Of a stretch of 17,349 nt of DNA, positions 8,016 through 15,817 are shown one piece after another (position 1 is the first letter of the stretch; the number at the start of each line of letters is the position of its first letter). This stretch comes from Betaproteobacteria bacterium (GTDB lineage Bacteria > Pseudomonadota > Gammaproteobacteria > Burkholderiales > Burkholderiaceae_C). The notes below the pieces were generated by a model. The model did not search any database. It worked only from the letters and a program-made list of their open reading frames with translations, and had not been told where the DNA came from. Made by a program: the position numbers and the translations under genes. The stretch is from contig JANXLW010000124.1 of assembly GCA_025354965.1 (NCBI GenBank), positions 1 to 17,349 of the forward strand, written 5' to 3'.

Positions 8016-8044
8016 AATATAGCAAATTTCTAGCTTCATTTCAA
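8016..8044 (-). promoter_or_regulatory. Strong extended -10 sigma70 promoter for the small RNA unit
   Basis: On the minus strand TTGAAA (8044-8039) and TATATT (8021-8016) are separated by exactly 17 bases, and TGC precedes the -10, giving an extended -10. It matches consensus at four of six -35 positions and five of six -10 positions. The expected start is near 8009, exactly where the UUCG hairpin begins. Confidence 0.75.
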
Positions 8045-8122
8045 GCTCTGCTGAGGGTCACTCTTATATTTTAATATTCTCGGCTGCACCAGGTAAACTT
8101 TTCAACGATTACACTTTTCATC

Positions 8123-9142
8123 ATGACAACTCATGCTTCTTACCCCTTGGGGCGCCCACGCCGGTTACGGCACGACGCCTTTACCCGCAATCTGGTCCGC
8201 GAAAACACGCTCACCCCGAATGATCTGATCTACCCGGTGTTTGTGGTTGATGGGAAACAGCGGCGTGAGGCGGTGCTGTCGATGCCGGGCGTCGAACGTC
8301 TCAGCCTGGATCTGTTGTTGCCAGTCGCCGAGGAGTGCGTCGGGCTGGGCATTCCGGTCATGGCCTTGTTTCCCGTGATTGACCCGGCCTTGAAAACCCT
8401 TGACGGGCGCGAAGCCCTGAATCCGGATGGTCTGGTGCCCCGAGTGGTACAGGCACTAAAGAAGGAATTTCCTGATCTGGGTGTCATGACCGACGTGGCG
8501 CTGGACCCTTTCACCAGCCACGGGCAGGACGGTTTGCCTGACCCCAACCCGGCAGCAGATGGCTATATCATGAACGATGAGACTGTGGCCGTCCTGGTGA
8601 AGCAGGCACTTACTCAAGCCGGCGCCGGTGTGGATATTGTGGCACCTAGTGACATGATGGACGGTCGCATCGGCGCCATTCGCCAAGCGCTGGAGGCCAA
8701 CCATTTCATTCTCACCCGCATCATGGCCTACAGCGCCAAGTACGCCAGCGCGTTTTACGGCCCCTTCCGTGATGCTGTCGGCTCGGCGACAAACTTGGGC
8801 AAAGGCAACAAAAAGGTCTACCAAATGGATCCTGGCAACTCAGATGAGGCGTTGCGCGAAGTCGCGATGGACATTGCTGAAGGTGCCGACATGGTGATGG
8901 TCAAACCCGGCATGCCTTACCTTGACATTGTGCGTCGGGTTAAGGATGAGTTCAGGGTACCGACGTTTGCATACCAGGTCAGCGGCGAATACGCGATGCT
9001 CAAGGCCGCCGCCCAAAACGGCTGGCTCGACCACAACGCAGTGATGATGGAAAGTTTGTTGGCGTTCAAACGCGCCGGCGCAGACGGTGTACTGACCTAC
9101 TTTGCCAGGGATGCGGCCCGTCTGCTGCAAAAAGTCAGATAG
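8123..9142 (+). CDS. hemB: Delta-aminolevulinic acid dehydratase (porphobilinogen synthase)
   Basis: HemB condenses two 5-aminolevulinate molecules to porphobilinogen in cytoplasmic haem synthesis. The 339-residue product is full length. The Schiff-base lysines are K206 (AYSAKYASAF) and K261 (MVKPGMPYLD). The metal-site segment is DVALDPFTSHGQDG (124-137), the Asp-rich version lacking the three zinc-binding cysteines, so the enzyme should be of the Mg2+/K+-dependent type found in many proteobacteria. The start MTTHASYPLGRPRRLRHDAF matches the family; no good ribosome binding site is seen before it. A weak promoter (TTAATA, 17 bases, TAAACT) ends near 8099. It is divergent from the small RNA unit and convergent with the GST gene. 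Confidence 0.97.
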   Translation: MTTHASYPLGRPRRLRHDAFTRNLVRENTLTPNDLIYPVFVVDGKQRREAVLSMPGVERLSLDLLLPVAEECVGLGIPVMALFPVIDPALKTLDGREALNPDGLVPRVVQALKKEFPDLGVMTDVALDPFTSHGQDGLPDPNPAADGYIMNDETVAVLVKQALTQAGAGVDIVAPSDMMDGRIGAIRQALEANHFILTRIMAYSAKYASAFYGPFRDAVGSATNLGKGNKKVYQMDPGNSDEALREVAMDIAEGADMVMVKPGMPYLDIVRRVKDEFRVPTFAYQVSGEYAMLKAAAQNGWLDHNAVMMESLLAFKRAGADGVLTYFARDAARLLQKVR

Positions 9143-9182
9143 TCTCGAGCCCAACATTTCTTCACTTGACCATCGAATCTGG

Positions 9183-9833
9183 TCAGACCCAGGGTTGCGC
9201 CAGTTGTTCCGTTGCAAACACCCGTTGCACTGCGGGTCGAGCCAACACCGCTTGCAGATAGGGTCCAAGATGCGGCCGGGTGCGGGCTGCTGCGCTTGAA
9301 AAACCACGTGTCCAGCGGCACAACATTATGGCAAAAGGGTCAACCGCCGAATAGAAATCTCCCATCAGCCAGGGTCCACCATGGCGGGCCAACTCAAAGT
9401 CAAGCTGGTCGAGTAAGTCACCCACCTTACGTTGCGCCTGTGCCTTCACCTCGGCTGCCCCGGCCGTATTCCCTTGATTGACCCAGCGCTCCGGATAGAA
9501 GTAGATGATCAGGGTCGATTGCAAGGTATTGGTCAGCCAGACCAGCCATTTGTAAAAGTGTGCTTTCGCAAAGGTACCGGTCGCCGGGGCCAATGCGGCG
9601 CCAGGATATTTGTCGCACAAATACAGACAGATTGCCGCCGTCTCATAGAGCACCAGGTCACCGTCAGTCAGCACAGGAATCAATCCGTTAGGGTTGAGCT
9701 TGAGGTAACTCGGCGCCTTGTGCGCATCGACCATCCGATCCACCAAAACCAACTCAAAAGGCACGCCAATTTCTTCCAGCAAAATGTGGGGCGTCATCGC
9801 CGCGGTGCCGGGGTAGTAGTGAAGCTGGATCAT
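9183..9833 (-). CDS. Glutathione S-transferase family protein
   Basis: A cytosolic GST-type protein of 216 residues. The N-terminal thioredoxin-fold domain begins MIQLHYYPGTAAMTPHILLE and includes the cis-proline segment LNPNGLIPVL and the glutathione-contacting LYETAAICLYL. The C-terminal all-helical domain holds PWLMGDFYSAVDPFAIML, with the conserved N-capping-type Asp. The ATG at 9833 is chosen because the upstream 24 in-frame codons encode nothing family-like. The substrate is unknown. The DsbA-fold HCCA isomerase-like gene lies upstream on the same strand, and both families use glutathione, so a joint role in aromatic or electrophile metabolism is possible. The stop lies within a short inverted repeat shared with the hemB 3' flank. 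Confidence 0.9.
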   Translation of the reverse strand: MIQLHYYPGTAAMTPHILLEEIGVPFELVLVDRMVDAHKAPSYLKLNPNGLIPVLTDGDLVLYETAAICLYLCDKYPGAALAPATGTFAKAHFYKWLVWLTNTLQSTLIIYFYPERWVNQGNTAGAAEVKAQAQRKVGDLLDQLDFELARHGGPWLMGDFYSAVDPFAIMLCRWTRGFSSAAARTRPHLGPYLQAVLARPAVQRVFATEQLAQPWV

Positions 9834-9926
9834 TTTCAAATATCCCAAGTTAGAAAGATCAGAGGTAATAGCGGTTAAATCAGAATGGCGCCTGCGGTAT
9901 AACAAATTCGGCTGTTTGCATATCTT

Positions 9927-10538
9927 CTAAAATTGGGTGCTTTGGTTTAGTTTGCGTTCGACGAAATCAAGCCGGTCCTGACCCCAAAAAATTTCACCTT
10001 CAATACAGTAACTGGGTGCCCCAAACACTCCGGCCTCGATTGCGGACTGCGTATTGGCTTCATATTGATCCCGCGCCTCCTGCTCGTGCGACCGCGCCAA
10101 CCGCTCCGATGGCAGACCACATTCACTTAACAACTCGGCCAGTGTCTGGGCACTGGCAATGTCGCGCTGCTGCGCCCAGACCGCGGCAAACACTGCGCCA
10201 CTGAAGTGCATCGCGGCTTGTGCACCGTCCCGCAAACCCACTGCAACGATCAGGCGCGCCGCATCGTCTGACACCACCGGAAAGTAGCGCGGTTGCACAT
10301 TCAGTGGCACATTCAAAGCGTCGCGATAGCGGGCCAAGTCGACCAACCGGTAGGCCTGGCGTTGCGGTGCGCGCTTACCAAGTGGCAATCCACCGGAAGC
10401 CGCAAAAACTTTACCAAAATCCGCTGGTAACACGCGCACGACTGCTTGCGTTGCACTGGTCATCGTCGTCAGGCGGGCATGGCCCAAGTAAGTCCAGGGG
10501 CTTTGTGGTGCAAAGTAATAGTCAATGGTCTTGTTCAT
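9927..10538 (-). CDS. 2-hydroxychromene-2-carboxylate isomerase-like protein (DsbA fold)
   Basis: This family of glutathione-dependent DsbA-fold enzymes includes NahD, which isomerises 2-hydroxychromene-2-carboxylate in naphthalene breakdown, and kappa-class GSTs. The 203-residue product opens IDYYFAPQSPWTYLGHARL, with S13 in the position of the family's glutathione-contacting serine. It ends with the conserved GVFGAPSYCIEGEIFWGQDRLDFVER, split as GVFGAPSYCIEGEIFW and GQDRLDFVER. A good ribosome binding site (GGAG, 4 bases before ATG) supports the start at 10538. It is divergent from the SDR gene and followed by a GST gene. No other aromatic-degradation genes are nearby, so the true substrate is uncertain. 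Confidence 0.88.
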   Translation of the reverse strand: MNKTIDYYFAPQSPWTYLGHARLTTMTSATQAVVRVLPADFGKVFAASGGLPLGKRAPQRQAYRLVDLARYRDALNVPLNVQPRYFPVVSDDAARLIVAVGLRDGAQAAMHFSGAVFAAVWAQQRDIASAQTLAELLSECGLPSERLARSHEQEARDQYEANTQSAIEAGVFGAPSYCIEGEIFWGQDRLDFVERKLNQSTQF

Positions 10539-10664
10539 TTGTCTCCATCGTGGATCTTGTTCCCCGAGCTATCTTCCTGCTTTCTATCGGGCTTTCCGAC
10601 TAACATGAGAACTGGCTTGGACTTTCCTTTTTAACTCAAATTTTCTTAACGCGCAGGAATCCGC

Positions 10665-11354
10665 ATGAACCCAGTCCTTCTTATCACTGGCGGCTCGCGC
10701 GGCATTGGCGCCGCCACCGCCCTGCTGGCGGCGCGGCGCGGCTACGCAGTAGCGGTAAATTACTCCGCCAACGAGAAAGCGGCAGACGATGTTATTCAAC
10801 AAATTCATGCCAGCGGTGGCCGCGCCTTCTCATTTCAAGGCAACGTGGCAGTGGAAGCGCAAGTGATGGCCATGTTCGAAACCATCGATACCCAACTGGG
10901 ACGACTCACCGCACTGGTCAACAACGCCGGCGTGGTGGATGTGGCACAGCGCGTTGATGAAATGAGTGCGGCACGACTCAAGCGCATGAGCACACGTCAT
11001 GGCGGCACCGGCGGCGCCATTGTCAACGTGTCAAGCGTGGCAGCGCGCCTGGGTGGTGCCGGTCAGTATGTGGACTATGCCGCCAGCAAAGGCGCCATCG
11101 ACTCCTTCACCATGGGGTTGGCGAAGGAGGTGGCGCTGGAAGGCATTCGCGTCAACGCTGTGCGACCGGGCATCATTGAGACCGACATCCACGCCTCCGG
11201 CGGCCAGCCCGACCGGGCACGCCAGATGGCACCGGTAGTGCCGCTGCAACGCGCTGGCAGTGCATTGGAAGTAGCGCAAGCCATTTTGTGGCTGCTGTCC
11301 GATGAATCCAGCTACACCACAGGCACACTGCTGGATGTTGCGGGTGGGCGGTAA
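10665..11354 (+). CDS. SDR-family oxidoreductase with apparent internal deletion
   Basis: A classical short-chain dehydrogenase/reductase, close to E. coli YgfF-type proteins. It has the NAD(P)-binding TGGSRGIG (8-15), NNAG (86-89), the active-site Ser in VNVSS (about 123-124) and YAASK (138-142). The C-terminus SSYTTGTLLDVAGGR is typical. At 229 residues it is about 18-20 shorter than the family. The gap falls between ARLKRM (to residue 108) and STRHGG, where relatives have a segment of the type FDINVVGSFLCAREAVRRM. That segment contains helix alpha-4 and the Asn of the catalytic tetrad, so activity is doubtful, although the frame is intact. Ribosome binding site AGGAA. Divergent from the isomerase gene and probably first of a four-gene plus-strand run. 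Confidence 0.85.
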   Translation: MNPVLLITGGSRGIGAATALLAARRGYAVAVNYSANEKAADDVIQQIHASGGRAFSFQGNVAVEAQVMAMFETIDTQLGRLTALVNNAGVVDVAQRVDEMSAARLKRMSTRHGGTGGAIVNVSSVAARLGGAGQYVDYAASKGAIDSFTMGLAKEVALEGIRVNAVRPGIIETDIHASGGQPDRARQMAPVVPLQRAGSALEVAQAILWLLSDESSYTTGTLLDVAGGR

Positions 11355-11375
11355 CTCCCCATCCGCTGCTGACCT

Positions 11376-11412
11376 AAAGCCAAATCTGGTGTAGATTGGA
11401 TGCGTTGGCTTT
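11376..11412 (+). other. Inverted repeat between the SDR and GNAT genes
   Basis: AAAGCCAA (11376-11383) and TTGGCTTT (11405-11412) are perfect 8-base complements, with ATCT/AGAT nested inside. It ends in only three T residues, so it is at best a weak terminator or attenuator for the SDR transcript. Confidence 0.4.
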
Positions 11413-11436
11413 CGCCGCTACTTCAGGAGCCCGCCC

Positions 11437-11952
11437 ATGACCATCACGATCCGCCACGCCGAACCCGACGATTACGCCGCCTGTGCCCTGATCTACACCC
11501 AGCCACGTGCCGTTGCCGGCACCATGCAGATCCCATTGCAATCAGCCGAGGTCTGGAAAAGTCGCCTTAGCAACATCGCACCGCAGGATCGCGTTTTGGT
11601 GGCAGTCACCGGCGGCGAAGTGGTGGGCAACCTGGGCCTGCACCCAGTGCTTGGGGCACGCCGCTCGCACGTAGCGGGTATCGGCATGGCGGTACGTGAT
11701 GATTGGCAAGGCCAAGGAATTGGCACGGCCCTGCTCAAAGCTGCCATCGATCTGGCCGACAACTGGTTAAACCTGTTGCGCCTGGAGCTCACCGTCTACA
11801 CTGACAACGAGGCCGCTCAGCGTCTTTACCTGCGCCAGGGCTTCGTGCTGGAGGGTACGCACCGGGCCTATGCCTTACGCCAAGGCCACTACGTCGATGC
11901 GTATGCCATGGCGCGACTGCACCCGTCGCCACCCGCCATCCTGGCGCAATAG
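11437..11952 (+). CDS. GNAT N-acetyltransferase, AaaT/YhhY-like
   Basis: A 171-residue acetyl-CoA-dependent transferase. The acetyl-CoA loop QGQGIGTALL is at about 91-100, preceded by the beta-strand GIGMAVRDDW. Several stretches resemble E. coli AaaT (YhhY), which acetylates amino acids such as phenylalanine and methionine: RHAEPDDYAA at the start, RRSHVAGIGM, DNWLNLLRLELTVYTDNEAA, and ALRQGHYVDAYAMAR at the end. A good ribosome binding site (AGGAG) supports the ATG at 11437. It is likely co-transcribed with the downstream lipoprotein gene (40-base gap). The specific substrate is inferred only by similarity. Confidence 0.88.
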   Translation: MTITIRHAEPDDYAACALIYTQPRAVAGTMQIPLQSAEVWKSRLSNIAPQDRVLVAVTGGEVVGNLGLHPVLGARRSHVAGIGMAVRDDWQGQGIGTALLKAAIDLADNWLNLLRLELTVYTDNEAAQRLYLRQGFVLEGTHRAYALRQGHYVDAYAMARLHPSPPAILAQ

Positions 11953-11992
11953 TTTTGAATGCATCGAAATCAATGAACGCGGAGACTTGCCT

Positions 11993-12457
11993 ATGCGCAG
12001 CGTCACAGCCATTGCCATCCTTGTCGCTATGGTCATACTTTCAGCTTGCAGTGCCATGCCGTCGGTGAGTTCGAATCCGGTCGACCTTCAACGCCAAGTC
12101 GCGGATACAGAGCGTTCGTTCGCAAAATCCATGGCGGATCGGGATCATGCTGCGTTTACCACGTTCTTGTCCGATGAAGCAGTGTTCATGTCGGGTCCAC
12201 AACCGCTGCGTGGCAAGGAGCGTGTGGCGAGCGCCTGGAAGCGCTTTTACGAGGGTTCCACCGCACCTTTTTCATGGCAGCCCCAGCAGGTCGAAGTGCT
12301 GCAATCGGGAACGCTTGCCATCAGCTCCGGTCCGGTACGCGACCCGCAAGGCAAGTTGATCGCCACCTTCACTTCAATTTGGCGGCTGGAAGCACCGGGC
12401 GTCTGGCGCATTGTTTTTGACAAGGGAAGCGACGTCTGTGACTGCCGCACGCCTTGA
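11993..12457 (+). CDS. SnoaL/DUF4440-like (NTF2 fold) lipoprotein
   Basis: A 154-residue secreted protein. The lipoprotein signal peptide ends in the lipobox LSAC (MRSVTAIAILVAMVILSAC). It is followed by an NTF2-like domain of the DUF4440/SnoaL type: DTERSFAKSMADRDHAAFTT, FLSDEAVFMSG, LRGKERVASAWKRFY, and the closing TFTSIWRLEAPGVWRIVFDKG. Such domains often bind small ligands; no function can be assigned here. The start at 11993 is chosen over an upstream in-frame ATG because it gives the signal peptide and follows GGAG. It lies 19 bases before the marC-family gene. Confidence 0.82.
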   Translation: MRSVTAIAILVAMVILSACSAMPSVSSNPVDLQRQVADTERSFAKSMADRDHAAFTTFLSDEAVFMSGPQPLRGKERVASAWKRFYEGSTAPFSWQPQQVEVLQSGTLAISSGPVRDPQGKLIATFTSIWRLEAPGVWRIVFDKGSDVCDCRTP

Positions 12458-12476
12458 ACCAACTGAAAAAATTTCC

Positions 12477-13097
12477 ATGGATTTCAAACCCCTCGTCACG
12501 CTGCTGGCCATCGTCAACCCGCTGGCCATCGTGCCGTTTTTCATTCATTACACGCAGGATTTCACGCGGGAACAGCGCCGTCGCACGATCTGGATTTCAT
12601 CCTTCAGCGCCTTTGTCGTGATTGCCGTCAGTGCCCTGATGGGTCTGCATATTTTGAATTTTTTCGGCATATCGCTGGCCAGTTTCCAGGTTGGCGGCGG
12701 CATGCTGCTACTCACTTCCGCTCTGGCCATGCTCAACGCCCAGCCGGCGGAGGCCAAATCAAACGCCGAAGAAATGAGTGATGCTGCCGCTCGCGCCAGC
12801 ATTGCCGTAGTCCCGCTCACCATTCCCTTGTTGACCGGCCCGGCCACCATGTCGACCGTGGTGATATATGCCGACAAAGCCAAAACCTTCTGGCAGCTGG
12901 CCTCGCTGGTGGGCTACGGTGTGGTCATTGCGCTGGCCACCGCGCTGTGCTTTGCACTGGCGCAGCCGATTGCCCGGGGTTTGGGCAAAACCGGCATCAA
13001 TGTCATGACACGCCTGATGGGTTTGATTCTGGCAGCACTGGCGGTCGAGGTGATGTCGGACGGATTGGTCAAGCTGTTCCCGATTCTTGGAAAATAG
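12477..13097 (+). CDS. MarC-family integral membrane protein
   Basis: A 206-residue inner-membrane protein of the MarC/UPF0056 family with about six transmembrane helices. Family signatures are the N-terminal LLAIVNPLAIVPFFI, the GGGMLLLTSALAML helix, the central VPLTIPLLTGPATMSTV, and the C-terminal NVMTRLMGLILAALAVE. The family's transport function is not established; the old link to multiple antibiotic resistance has been questioned. The ATG at 12477 gives the standard N-terminus, and the upstream in-frame extension lies inside the lipoprotein gene. The ribosome binding site is poor, suggesting translational coupling to the lipoprotein gene. It converges on the HDAC-family gene. Confidence 0.92.
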   Translation: MDFKPLVTLLAIVNPLAIVPFFIHYTQDFTREQRRRTIWISSFSAFVVIAVSALMGLHILNFFGISLASFQVGGGMLLLTSALAMLNAQPAEAKSNAEEMSDAAARASIAVVPLTIPLLTGPATMSTVVIYADKAKTFWQLASLVGYGVVIALATALCFALAQPIARGLGKTGINVMTRLMGLILAALAVEVMSDGLVKLFPILGK

Positions 13098-13106
13098 AAA
13101 GTGGCG

Positions 13107-13141
13107 GGATCAGAGCCTGGCGGGCGTCAGGGAACTGATCC
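13107..13141. terminator. Possible bidirectional terminator between convergent genes
   Basis: GGATCAG (13107-13113) and CTGATCC (13135-13141) are perfect 7-base inverted repeats between the marC-family stop and the end of the HDAC-family gene. They overlap the last codons of the latter. There is no T-run on either side, so termination is inferred from position only. Confidence 0.35.
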
Positions 13142-14056
13142 GACCTGAAACAAGCTGCCAGGGCCAACCCGGCCAGACTCTGCCGCAGCGGATATCGTCA
13201 GGCGATGCAAGTCAACCAGCCCGTCGGCATCCAGATGCTCCCCGATGTAGCCGCCGGCCAGCATGAAGGCGACTGCCAGACCTTGCTTGCGACACCAATC
13301 GAACACAAGTCGCTCGCGAGCGGCGAGAATTTCCTTTGTGATGCCAATCAATCCACCATCCGGGCAACCTTCGAACGGGTCCATTCCGGCGTTGTAAAGG
13401 CACAAGTCGAAGCGCGGCCCCTGGCGGACAATTTCTCGCAGACCACTCTCGATTTCACTAAGATAGTCTTCGCTGCGCTTGACGATTCGCAGCCAGGCAC
13501 AGGCCCTGCTCTCATAGTTGTCGTAATTGTCCACCGATACGTCTAGCTGCCAGATGCGTGAATCATCGGCAATCAGCGACGCGCTACCACCGCCACAGTG
13601 GGCATCAAGGTCCAGGATAAGAACAGTCCTGGCGCCCGCAGCCAAAGCCTGATGGGCCGAAATCACCAGGCCGTTGAAAGTGCAATAGCCGGCCCCGACA
13701 CCGTACCTGGCGTGATGCAGGCCACTGGAGAGCGAGCCCGCCACCCCGTGCTGTAGTGCGTCCAGGGCGGCGGCGACCGCACCGCCACTGGACGCCAGAA
13801 CCATCGGCCAAAGCCCGGCATCCCAATTAAATTCCTGCGATTCAGCCAGACTGCGCGGGAAACCTGTCTGCACCGCTTGGACGTAGACCGGGTCATGCAC
13901 TTGGACAACGTGGTCGTACGAAAGTGGCGACGGCTGCAGCACTGCGATGTCGTTGATAGGTGCGCTTGTCAACGAGTCGACCACCCACTTTGCCTTGCGA
14001 GTCGTCTCAAACGCATAGTTCGAGCCAACGTAGTCCGGACTGAAAAAGACGTTCAT
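13127..14056 (-). CDS. HDAC-family hydrolase, probable acetylpolyamine amidohydrolase
   Basis: A 309-residue arginase/deacetylase-fold metalloenzyme. The predicted Zn ligands are D151 and H153 (LDLDAHCGGG) and D226 (NAGMDPFEG). Catalytic histidines are H114-H115 (SGLHHARYG) and the transition-state Tyr is Y270 (LAGGYIG), so the active site appears complete. In canonical relatives the residue after H153 is usually His; here it is Cys154. The gene follows the polyamine-type ABC transporter by 64 bases on the same strand, which suggests that imported acetylated polyamines are deacetylated in the cytoplasm, as proposed for Pseudomonas enzymes encoded next to polyamine-binding proteins. The ATG at 14056 gives the natural start MNVFFSPDYV. 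Acetoin-utilisation or other amide substrates remain possible. Confidence 0.85.
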   Translation of the reverse strand: MNVFFSPDYVGSNYAFETTRKAKWVVDSLTSAPINDIAVLQPSPLSYDHVVQVHDPVYVQAVQTGFPRSLAESQEFNWDAGLWPMVLASSGGAVAAALDALQHGVAGSLSSGLHHARYGVGAGYCTFNGLVISAHQALAAGARTVLILDLDAHCGGGSASLIADDSRIWQLDVSVDNYDNYESRACAWLRIVKRSEDYLSEIESGLREIVRQGPRFDLCLYNAGMDPFEGCPDGGLIGITKEILAARERLVFDWCRKQGLAVAFMLAGGYIGEHLDADGLVDLHRLTISAAAESGRVGPGSLFQVGSVP

Positions 14057-14120
14057 TGCCAGCCAGCCCCGTCTTGCAGCAGTGCCAGCAGAAACGCTGT
14101 CGCGAGGAGCCAACCCCTAT

Positions 14121-14936
14121 TCAAGATTTTTGTCCTTCCTTGCGCGCTTCGCCAAATCTTCCACCAACCAGAAAGGCAACGGCAATCACGGCAATTGACA
14201 GTAACAAAAAGATCGCTGAGAGCGCATTGACTTCGGGCGTGACGCCGGTTCGGATCATGCCGAAGACGTACACGGGAAGTGTCGTGGAACCGGGTCCAGC
14301 AACAAAATAGGTTATCACAAAATCTCCCAGCGAACTGATGAAAGCCAGCAGCGCTCCTGCGAAAATGCCCGGACTCAAGAGCGGCAGTTCGATGCGGGTA
14401 AAACGTTTCCAGGGCGGCGCGTAGAGATCTGCTGCTGCCTCGATCAAGGCAGGATCCAGACCCGCCAGACGTGACCGGATCGGATAGTAGGCAAACGGAA
14501 TACAAAAAACGGTGTGCGACAGGATCACCGAGATCAGGCCCAGCGGCATTCCGGACAAAACATACAGCATGAGCAGCGCCACCGCAGTGACGATCTCCGG
14601 CACCAGCAGCGGCAGGCTGAGCAGGCCTTCCAAGGCGCCCCGGTGTGCAGAGCTCGAACGCGCCACGCCAAGGGCAGCAGCTGTTGCAACTGCCGTCGCC
14701 AGCGCAGTGGCAACGCTGGCGACAATCAGCGAATTTTTCGTGGCTCTGAGGATGTCGCTATTGTCAAGCACGGCGACGTACCACTTGACGCTCAAGCCGC
14801 CCCAGATCGTTGTCAAGTCGTTCTCGTTGAACGACAATATCACCAAGGTGACGATGGGGATGTAGAGAAAAACCAGCGCTAGCGCCGCAATGACGGCGTT
14901 GATGCGACTGCTCAGCAGGTTATGCTCGGGTGTCAT
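14121..14936 (-). CDS. potC: ABC transporter permease, polyamine type (PotC/PotI-like)
   Basis: One of two inner-membrane permeases of a spermidine/putrescine-type importer. The 271-residue product has about six transmembrane helices, starting SSRINAVIAALALVFLYIPI. The EAA loop that docks to the ATPase is at DPALIEAAADLYAPPWKRF. It ends with the SLGDFVITYFVAGPG segment typical of this family. The ATG at 14936 overlaps the stop of the preceding permease by ATGA, so the two are translationally coupled; a longer upstream start would extend into that gene. The substrate could also be another amine or an opine, so the symbol is a family-level label. Confidence 0.88.
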   Translation of the reverse strand: MTPEHNLLSSRINAVIAALALVFLYIPIVTLVILSFNENDLTTIWGGLSVKWYVAVLDNSDILRATKNSLIVASVATALATAVATAAALGVARSSSAHRGALEGLLSLPLLVPEIVTAVALLMLYVLSGMPLGLISVILSHTVFCIPFAYYPIRSRLAGLDPALIEAAADLYAPPWKRFTRIELPLLSPGIFAGALLAFISSLGDFVITYFVAGPGSTTLPVYVFGMIRTGVTPEVNALSAIFLLLSIAVIAVAFLVGGRFGEARKEGQKS

Positions 14937-15817
14937 GGCGCGTGTTCCATGCGGCGCTGCACGACGCGCCACATCAGCAAGGTTGCCAACAGCACGACCA
15001 CCAGCACTAGCGCCAGCGCAGCACCGAAGGGCCAGTTGCGTGACGCGCCAAACTGTGACTGAACCAGATTACCAATCATCATAGACTTGCCGCCACCCAG
15101 TAATTCGGGACTGACGTAGGCGCCCAGACAGGGAACGAAGACCAGAATCGCGCCCGCCAGAATCCCCGGCATGGCCAGCGGCAACACGATGCGGGTGAGT
15201 ACACGCCATCGGTCGGCACCAAGATCAAAGGCAGCCTCTATCAGGCGCTTGTCGACGCGCTCCAGCGCCACATAGGTTGGCAATATCATGAAAGGAAGAA
15301 ACGAGTACGTCAGACCAATCCCTGTCGCGAGGGGCGTGTAAAGAATGTCCAGCGACTCGCTCGTCAAACCCAGCCATTGAAGGCACTGATCCAGCGTGCC
15401 ACCGTTGCGCAGTATCAGTATCCAAGCGAAATTTCGAACCAGCAGATTGGTCCAGAACGGAACCGTCACCAAAAACAGGATGAACGTCGCGCGGTGCCTT
15501 GAAACGGTGGTCATGTAAAGCGCCGTGGGCACGCTCACTAGCAGCGTCAACACCGTTGTGACTGCCGCCAGCCGAAAGGAGCGCGCGAAAATTGCGATGT
15601 AGTCGCCGTTGAAGGAAAGCGCACCGGCAAGATCGCGCTCAAACAATAGTTTCTCATACGCTATCAGCGTATGGCTGCCCCACACCACGCCACCGAAAGG
15701 TGCGCGCTCCAACGTCGAGACGTAGAGCATCAACAACAAGGGTGCGATCATAAAGACCGCGAGAAACAGTGCCGCCGGCGCAGTCAGCGCAAGATTGCGC
15801 GTGCGCACCGAGTTCAT
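14933..15817 (-). CDS. potB: ABC transporter permease, polyamine type (PotB/PotH-like)
   Basis: The first permease of the importer, 294 residues. The N-terminal helix is ALTAAPAALFLAVFMIAPLLL, shown here as ALTAAPAALFL then AVFMIAPLLL. The EAA loop is at DKRLIEAAFDLGADRWRV, and VPCLGAYVSPELLGGGKSMM is the characteristic late segment of PotB/PotH proteins. The start codon overlaps the ATPase stop by ATGA and its stop overlaps the next permease by ATGA. Together with the partner permease it should form the transmembrane heterodimer. Confidence 0.9.
   Translation of the reverse strand: MNSVRTRNLALTAPAALFLAVFMIAPLLLMLYVSTLERAPFGGVVWGSHTLIAYEKLLFERDLAGALSFNGDYIAIFARSFRLAAVTTVLTLLVSVPTALYMTTVSRHRATFILFLVTVPFWTNLLVRNFAWILILRNGGTLDQCLQWLGLTSESLDILYTPLATGIGLTYSFLPFMILPTYVALERVDKRLIEAAFDLGADRWRVLTRIVLPLAMPGILAGAILVFVPCLGAYVSPELLGGGKSMMIGNLVQSQFGASRNWPFGAALALVLVVVLLATLLMWRVVQRRMEHAP

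Noticed and set aside
8066..8099. A hemB promoter (TTAATA, 17 bases, TAAACT)
   Set aside because: Only four of six matches at each box in an AT-rich stretch; mentioned under hemB but not listed as a feature.
9166..9186. TGACCA/TGGTCA inverted repeat between hemB and the GST gene as a terminator
   Set aside because: The stem is only six pairs with no T-run on either side, so it is too weak to call, although its position between convergent genes is suggestive.
8230..9307. Minus-strand frames antisense to hemB
   Set aside because: HemB is complete on the plus strand with both active-site lysines; the antisense products show no domain features.
12411..12476. An N-terminal extension of the MarC-family protein starting at 12411
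   Set aside because: These codons lie inside the lipoprotein gene and do not match the family N-terminus, which begins at 12477.
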